Source: Trissonchulus latispiculum
Lineage: Eukaryota > Nematoda > Enoplea > Enoplida > Ironidae
Direction: 5' to 3'
Length of the DNA stretch: 64,000 nucleotides
Assembly (NCBI GenBank): GCA_030248195.1
Contig: JASAND010004096.1
Span: forward strand, 62,001-126,000
The notes under the pieces are model-generated. The model worked only from the letters and a program-made list of their open reading frames with translations, was not told the origin of the DNA and made no database searches. This document shows positions 60,201 through 64,000 of the stretch, piece after piece. A program made the translations under genes and the position numbers. The stretch's first letter is position 1. Every line of letters starts with the position of its first letter.

Positions 60201-63200
60201 TTTGCAAGCGTAAATTTAACATTGTAATTATGTTGGCTTAACAAAGATAGACCCTCCCATTATCAACGCATAACAATCCTCTCCTTTCGCCACTAGTTAG
60301 TCAGTTGGGAATTTTTCATCGGTAGCGTACGAGCATTCCATCTGTCGGGGGCCCCTCTCGTGAACTTTCTTTGTGCTTGTAAGTTTCTCTTTATTATTTC
60401 TTTTTCAAAATTCTACTACTCCTACCTTTTCTAATTTCGCCCTTAACTTTTACTAATTCACCTTTTCACTTTCACTAAAATTCGTAACACACCCCACCCC
60501 CTTTTCCCTCCCTTCTCACGGGGTTGGTGCCGTCCCTCTGGGTCTATTTTTGTTAGCCGACACCCCCTCCCCGTATCTGGTAACCTTGCTCCCTGCCTCG
60601 AATTTACTGGTTTCCCCCTCCTATTTATTTATTAGTCCCCCTGTAATTTTGTGTTATTGTTTTGTCGGATAGCCCGATAATTTTGTTGTCCCCCTCTAGG
60701 TAGCCCAGACGGGAATTTTCTGTCATATTTTCCCCTGTTTTCGACTTTTAACTTGCTCAGTTGTCCTTTACCTTATTTAACCTATTTTTGTTAACTGTAT
60801 TCCCAGAATTGATCTCATAACTAGGTAGGTAGAGCTCTGGGAATAGCCCTGAGTTTGGTTATAATTGAGCTTAGTTTTTCAGTTTCGTATCTTCCCTAAA
60901 CTCCGTCTAGCGCCCCGTTGGCGTCCCCCAAAATTATCTGTTCCCACTTGGCAAGGCAGCGTCGGTGGATTGAGAGCCGCCTGGACTACAAGATCTCCAC
61001 CCGCAGTCGACGGTTAGCGCCCATTGCGCCAGTCCTAGGTAGTGACGTATGAGCTCTGCGGATTAATTCCCGGCTCACCCATAACATTGTGGCTTTAAGG
61101 ACTGTGTTCTAATCTGCATCACTCGGGTCCAAAAGTGCGTCACGTAGAGTCTTAAAGCGCGTCACCTGTAATTTTTTACTAAAAACAGTGCATACATTAG
61201 AAAATTCACGTCGAAAATCTAAATCACCCTTTGTAATTCAGTCTTAGCAAGTCTAAACAACAACAACAACAACAGCAACAACCTTATTCAGCTGTTCAGA
61301 TGTCTCCAACCGAAATGCCTCCAAGATTTTCATATTTCCGAATTGCAGTGAAAGATTTTAAGATTTTAAATCACCACAACCCCACATTTCTTTACAACTT
61401 GTTAGAATTTTAGTTTTACAGATTCTAAAATTCATAGTTTCCAGTAGAACACAAAGAAATATCAAGCTTTTGTCTTTTCATTAGTATTTTAGCCTTATCG
61501 AGAAACACAGTGACGCAATTTAGGGGTCCGACATAAATTCTGAAATAAAATCTAATAGATATAAAAGCCTTGTCATCTAAATAATCGTTTGATCATAATA
61601 TAGAGCACAAGTTGTGGATTAAAACAATAGCTTAAACAACAAAATGCTCCATCACAGCACTTTTTGTCAAAAAGCTAAAACTGGAACATGAGTGAAAATT
61701 CTTGAACATGCACTGTAATGCTTACCTATCATACTTGGCAGATCAAAAGTCTCGCTTTGGTCATGTGACAGCTACAATTTTTATATCGTGGCATAGAGCT
61801 CGTCTCGAAGAATAAAGGCCGGCTCACGGGCTGTCGCTTGTCCCGTGTCGCGTAGGATTTGTAGTACGTCGAATGTCGCTTGTCGCAGTGACTGATGTGT
61901 TCACAGGCTGATGTCCTGTCGCAAGAAATTTCAGTGCAACCCTTGCCAAAGCCAACATTTTATAGGCTAGAGGCATGCGACACGCGACAAAAGTTAAAAG
62001 ATTTTTAACTCCTTACGACACGCGACAATTTGTCGCACGACACTTTTGTCGCAACAAGCTATGAAGTCAAAGCCAAATTTTAGCTAAAACCAATTTTTAT
62101 AGAATAATTTTTAACATACTTTGAACTGAATTCAACAATGCAATGTTTTCGTGGCTGTGGAGTATAGTGCGCCCGCAGTGAATTCCAAAATACATTTTAA
62201 TTCACTAAAAACAAAAACCTTTGGTGTCGTTCTTAACCATTTATACTAACTTTATTAACATTTATACTTAACCGTTTGTCGTTTCGTGATATAAAAAGAT
62301 CTGTTTCGCTTTTTTGTGCCAGTTTGTGAACTGGTTTGAATTAACCGAGTAAACCAACCCAAAAAGTAGTATATTTTAAAGTCTGTTAATTTATTAGTTG
62401 GTAAACTGATGTGGAGATTAGAAAAGGGGGGTTTCTATATTAAATGATGTTAACTTGACAAACAGTCAATGCGGTCGATCTATTATTCTTGTGAACATGA
62501 CAAATGTACCGTCGCTTATACTTCAAGATTACAGTAGGTACTTACTTGAATTTGCGGGGTAGAGTCGTTCATGCTAAATACCACGTTATTCTTCAAAGTG
62601 TTGTCAAATGGGGTTTTGTCAGTAAGCCTGTGCCTTTCTTCTACCTTTCTGTTGTTCGGAATTTTGATTGATCGTTTTCGTCAAATTCTGAACTTGATAC
62701 TTTCTTCAATTGCTGTTCAAATAAAAGAAAAGTAATCGGGTATGTTCAGTCTATGGTTTAGGTAATCAGGACTCAAGTCAAGGTGACACTTTAGTGACTT
62801 TAGTAACAAGGACTTTAGGACTCGTAGTCAGCCATAGACACGTCTAGCATTTCTGTAAATCTGTACTAATCTCAGTCAGATGTTGCTTAAACGTAGTCAG
62901 GCTCTACACTAATGAAAGAAAAAACTAAACTAAGACTGTCACTACAGCACCTCAGACCCGCAAAATGCTGGCCTGATGTGTAGATCGAACAATACAACCT
63001 TTGGCAAACTAGGCCGACGCTCTACCGATTGAGCAACCCAGGCACTTAATCGAACCAAGCTCAAGTTTGAATTCGTTCCCAAAATGTAGTGACATTTTAA
63101 AAGAGGGCCCAACCAAGTAAGCATCGAACGTTCAGAGTTTTGAAAATCTTAATAAAGCAAATGCTAATGTAATAAAATAAGTTTAGAAAGCGGAATACAG

Positions 63201-63285
63201 GAAAGGTCATCCGTATGGTACTTGTACAAATGATTTTGAAGATGAAACTGATACCCTTTATGGAAAATTGGTCTATAACCTGAAC
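45149..63285 (+). CDS. DEG/ENaC-family channel with inserted kringle and C-type lectin domains, gene 2 (partial, possibly damaged)
   Basis: Exon chain: 45149-45295 (TM1), 45523-45618 (post-TM1), 46173-46260 (tentative), 46555-46796 (kringle), about 48785-48910, 49957-50067, 50996-51130 and 51400-51569 (CTLD), 51652-51717 (tentative), 54064-54224, 58783-58942, 59280-59443 and 63187-63285 (extracellular palm to thumb start). The thumb, TM2 and C-terminus lie beyond 64000. Most junctions are phase-compatible; those into the kringle exon and from it to the CTLD are not resolved. The channel exons match gene 1 in order and motif. A kringle and a lectin fold in the extracellular loop would suggest ligand or matrix binding; this is inference. 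A 1-nt shift near 46636 and a TGA at 48831 break the frame within the inserted domains only. Confidence 0.65.
45523..45618 (+). CDS. gene 2 exon: post-TM1 FPAVTICN-type motif
   Basis: Acceptor gtgtag, phase 0, 32 codons; donor TTA|gtaaag. Encodes MNYTSMFPATTFCSLNPYWK, the hallmark DEG/ENaC strand following TM1. Confidence 0.82.
46173..46260 (+). CDS. gene 2, tentative short exon
   Basis: Acceptor aattatag; frame ILFYQQMNTLIDLSSSSDPV; possible donor A|gttagt (phase 1). If used, it can join directly to the palm exon at 54064. No family motif, so the call rests on splice signals and phase. Confidence 0.4.
46555..46796 (+). CDS. gene 2 kringle exon, with apparent frameshift
   Basis: The second part reads GELC...FCSNPDKRAAPWCFTN...FDYCILPC, the C2-C6 pattern of a kringle (NPD, PWC, and C-x-x-x-C spacing). 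The first kringle cysteine (GNQCRNALKYPPSTGNARFG) lies just upstream but one frame off; the two frames meet at the run 'cgttttggg' near 46636. So either 1 nt is inserted, the assembly is wrong, or the exon really starts after an acceptor at 46628 and lacks C1. Donor AAAG|gtacac is phase 1. Confidence 0.72.
46797..48784 (+). other. intron between kringle and CTLD, no further exon recognised
   Basis: Contains imperfect inverted and direct repeats. Related 'gtgacgcatgtcacactcttatt' and 'ctgttcgctaacggc' blocks occur at about 42010, 45900 and 47230-47510. At 48280-48560 there are repeated CCTAAG..TAGGAGCGCTCCTAAG palindromes. Confidence 0.4.
48785..48910 (+). CDS. gene 2 CTLD exon 1, with in-frame TGA
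   Basis: The end of this exon reads CPYGWERGDRACYKMVYDI, the classic start of a C-type lectin-like domain, with a gtaagc donor in phase 2 that fits the next exon. Upstream in the same frame is a TGA at 48831-48833 and no usable acceptor lies between, so the exon is either mutated or its 5' part is misread. The 5' boundary (after 'atacag') is tentative. Confidence 0.65.
49957..50067 (+). CDS. gene 2 CTLD exon 2
   Basis: Acceptor gttttttag; phases 2 to 2; donor GT|gtacgt. Encodes YMCQSMHP and AHLPGFVDSQQLDDFVQNF, the 'C...AHLxxxxSxxExxFVxN' helix region of a CTLD. Confidence 0.8.
50996..51130 (+). CDS. gene 2 CTLD exon 3
   Basis: Acceptor actatttctag, donor AA|gtaagt, phases 2 to 2, no stop. 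Encodes NRFVILAGTYKNNTWTVPWT, the CTLD 'WIGL...W.W' strand region with Val replacing the usual Trp. A decayed duplicate lies at 167-300. Confidence 0.8.
51400..51569 (+). CDS. gene 2 CTLD exon 4
   Basis: Acceptor atctgcttag; one base completes Lys; ends in phase 1 before gtcata. Encodes STFCEDDDCCIMVNLYS and SCSRGKTAICQI, matching the terminal CTLD disulfide pattern (C...C.....ICE). The usual WND calcium-site triplet is not evident, so carbohydrate binding is uncertain. Confidence 0.8.
51652..51717 (+). CDS. gene 2, tentative linker exon
   Basis: Very strong acceptor (cttgtttccttctcag), phase 1 in; frame VNQVEEWPTAMIYQTAKISI. A weak donor (A|gtcagc) would give phase 1 out and join the exon at 54064. 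Without that donor the frame runs to a stop near 51770, and the CTLD chain would end here as a separate protein. Confidence 0.4.
51718..53129 (+). other. intronic stretch, no exon recognised
   Basis: A 70-codon frame at 52017-52229 and others nearby lack motifs or matching phases. Confidence 0.35.
53130..53576. mobile_element. hAT-like MITE, copy 5, with duplicated left end
   Basis: Flanked by GTGGATAT (53122-53129 and 53577-53584). Starts CTTACATTAAGATAGGGTC and ends TTAACCTGTG. The left terminal block recurs internally at about 53168-53200 ('atatcatacattaagatagggtcc'), so the element has a partial self-insertion or duplication. Sequence-related to 23695-24130. Confidence 0.7.
54064..54224 (+). 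CDS. gene 2 extracellular exon (finger/palm)
   Basis: Acceptor tctgttgcag, donor GTG|gtgagt, phase 1 in and 0 out, 53 codons open. Encodes HWFYDFSKALPSLSSRM...YDHMLKGLLRLFQETAW. It occupies the place of the helical finger in gene 1 (MDSLLQLQNRSLLDVLF). Assigned by position and phase; the motif is weak. Confidence 0.6.
54225..56839 (+). other. intronic stretch with a small TIR element
   Basis: About 55690-55880 is bracketed by GCCAGTGTTATCAA and TTGATAACATCGGC with several 'caaccc(a)gg' repeats inside, which resembles a roughly 190-bp MITE; no target duplication was resolved. GTTCACCCC/GGGGTGAAC hairpin at about 55630-55660. No exon seen. Confidence 0.4.
56840..58143. mobile_element. foldback element inside a gene 2 intron (1.3 kb)
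   Basis: Arms about 56840-57139 and 57859-58143 are inverted copies, with mirrored blocks 'gactcatat/atatgagtc', 'caaaccagcaccaatgg', 'ttaggcggataataaac', 'cacattgacgtgct' and 'ccgaatctgca.cgatg'. The 720-bp centre has no ORF. No target duplication was established. Confidence 0.7.
58292..58338 (+). repeat. tRNA-like 5' half
   Basis: GGATGGTGTAGTGGTTAATA followed by ACGTTGCCGTTATAACACGAGGTC resembles the D-arm to anticodon part of a tRNA of the GTGTAGTGG type. The T arm is missing, so it is a tRNA-derived fragment at best. Confidence 0.35.
58783..58942 (+). CDS. gene 2 extracellular exon with the YGNC strand
   Basis: Acceptor ctctgtgttcag in phase 0, donor G|gtatgt in phase 1. Encodes FLECCFNNRKDMSYFMDPNY then GNCVTIYS and LPGGISG: the family 'CxFNxxxC..F...YGNCYTFNS...GPxxGL' pattern. 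One of the clearest DEG/ENaC exons here. Confidence 0.88.
59280..59443 (+). CDS. gene 2 extracellular exon, palm strands
   Basis: Acceptor gtttgtcttaag; two bases complete Gly; donor TTG|gtatgc in phase 0. Encodes LLVKLSTPDD, MAAVIHHEKRRPFPLLEGYA and IPKGYATNLQTSL, equivalent to the family 'GLxLxL...VxIHxxxxxPxPxxxGxxVPPGTxT' run. It matches the start of the gene 1 exon 14281-14794. Confidence 0.88.
59444..59929 (+). other. intronic stretch, nothing recognised
   Basis: AT-rich; no exon or repeat identified. Confidence 0.4.
59930..61170. other. pyrimidine-rich 1.2-kb island
   Basis: Strongly C/T-rich on the + strand, with many CCCC and CCTCC runs and a tail with 'cagcgtcggtggattgagagccgcc'. 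The composition differs sharply from both flanks, suggesting an inserted element such as an untranslated end or LTR of a retroelement. I found no long terminal repeats, ORF or target duplication. Confidence 0.4.
61171..62936. other. intronic stretch with TGTCGC/GCGACA repeats
   Basis: About 61820-62060 is dense in TGTCGC and its inverse GCGACA (for example 'gacacgcgacaa'), probably a degraded MITE with inverted termini. The rest has no recognised feature. Confidence 0.4.
62937..63095 (-). repeat. tRNA-derived SINE-like element, copy 2
   Basis: Same layout as 5674-5828: TGTCACTACAG end, minus-strand tRNA-like core with TCAATCGGTAGAGC, then 'ttgaattcgttccca' and ATGTAGTGACA. More diverged in the T arm than copy 1. 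It lies about 90 bp upstream of a gene 2 exon. Confidence 0.8.
63187..63285 (+). CDS. gene 2 exon: start of the thumb (PYGxC)
   Basis: Acceptor ataagtttag, phase 0, 33 codons; donor AAC|gtaagt. Encodes KAEYRKGHPYGTCTNDFEDE then TLYGKLVYNLN, the family 'K.....L..PYG.CT......LY....' segment at the entry to the cysteine-rich thumb. The remaining exons lie beyond the window. Confidence 0.85.
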
Positions 63286-64000
63286 GTAAGTTGCAAAATG
63301 CTTAGATGTTTTATGGCAATGAATAGTGTAGACGTAGAGATTTAGATTAAGTAGAATAAACTCATAACAAACGAAATAATTTAAACTCTAAAAGATTGCA
63401 TAGGCTCCACTGAGTGTGTGCATGTCAGATCCTATCGTCTAATTATCTTAACCGACAACGAATCCAAATAGCCAAAAACTAAATAGTGATGCTAGTTTAC
63501 TGCTATTCGTTTCATTGCTATTCAAGTGACAATTAGCTAAATCCAGTCTTGGACTGTACACAAGAGTGCAACATTAGTTTGAACATTCACGAATTTAGCA
63601 CTACTTTTAATAATTTTGAAATAGAAATGTCAAAAATGGTTGAAATGATTCTAGAATAAGTACTACCAAGAGTGTATTGAATATATGTGAGAACAAGACT
63701 ATGCAGCGAGGCGCTTTTCTTGTTATTGCGAAGCTGTGCTCCTATGAGGATTTTAATTTTTAAAAATAATTCGCATATGCGTTTTTGCAAGCGCATATTT
63801 TTTGTAAAATACGATTCATTTCATCTTGAAATTTGAGACAGTTCCTTATGCTGCCTCACAAGAGAAAGGACTTCCGACCAAAGACCTCTTGATTTAAAAA
63901 TTATATCACACTTCTGCTGTTAAAGTTTGTTGCAATTTGAGGTCTGCTATATCTCTTGCTATCAGCGTCAACTAAATGCCGTTTGCAATTGTTCCGACCC
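63286..64000 (+). other. intronic end of window, no exon recognised
   Basis: No splice-bounded cysteine-rich exon found before the end; gene 2 continues outside. Confidence 0.4.

Overview
This window looks like nuclear DNA from an animal, probably an invertebrate. It is AT-rich, intron-rich and full of repeats. No bacterial-style operons, rRNA genes or CRISPR arrays are visible. The two host gene models belong to the DEG/ENaC (degenerin / epithelial sodium channel) superfamily, which is an animal family. I cannot resolve the phylum. The genes were found by reading exons through splice sites and intron phase, because most exons are too short to stand out as open reading frames.

Host genes, all on the + strand. 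(1) About 6.5-15.65 kb: a DEG/ENaC subunit in four phase-compatible exons: TM1, finger/palm, cysteine-rich thumb, and the entry to TM2. Its first intron of about 6.9 kb is packed with repeats. (2) About 45.15 kb to beyond 63.29 kb: a second DEG/ENaC gene that runs off the right-hand side of the window. Between its TM1/post-TM1 exons and its palm exons lie same-strand exons encoding a kringle domain and a complete C-type lectin-like domain (CTLD). The model is therefore a channel with two adhesion-type domains inserted in its extracellular loop. The kringle exon has an apparent 1-nt frameshift and the first CTLD exon has an in-frame TGA, so this copy may be damaged or this stretch of the assembly wrong. 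(3) Relics: a decayed copy of a CTLD exon at 167-300 and a copy of the pre-TM2 exon with an 11-bp deletion at 23219-23367. Together these suggest a tandem DEG/ENaC cluster.

Mobile DNA fills most of the rest. It includes a Penelope-like retroelement remnant with a GIY-YIG endonuclease (7.69-8.45 kb), a decayed Polinton/Maverick on the - strand (25.95-28.24 kb; integrase with chromodomain plus virion-type genes), and a PIF/Harbinger transposon with a full-length transposase (33.27-36.73 kb). The Harbinger sits in the centre of a 7.26-kb foldback element with arms of about 0.86 kb and a 6-bp target duplication. One arm of that foldback also carries a 1.94-kb palindromic array of 339-bp satellite units. 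There are five copies of a hAT-like MITE family with 8-bp target duplications, one hAT-type GC-rich MITE, TTAA-flanked (piggyBac-like) foldbacks, a tRNA-derived SINE-like family in three copies, several other foldbacks, and satellite and microsatellite arrays (TTG x107, TA, CAT, a roughly 146-bp satellite and a roughly 300-bp satellite).

Nesting can be read directly at 30.3-38.3 kb: foldback, then Harbinger inside it, then a hAT-like MITE inside the Harbinger. A related MITE has separately split a SINE just outside. The genes do not form a pathway. The coherent biological unit is the pair of DEG/ENaC channel genes and their relics.
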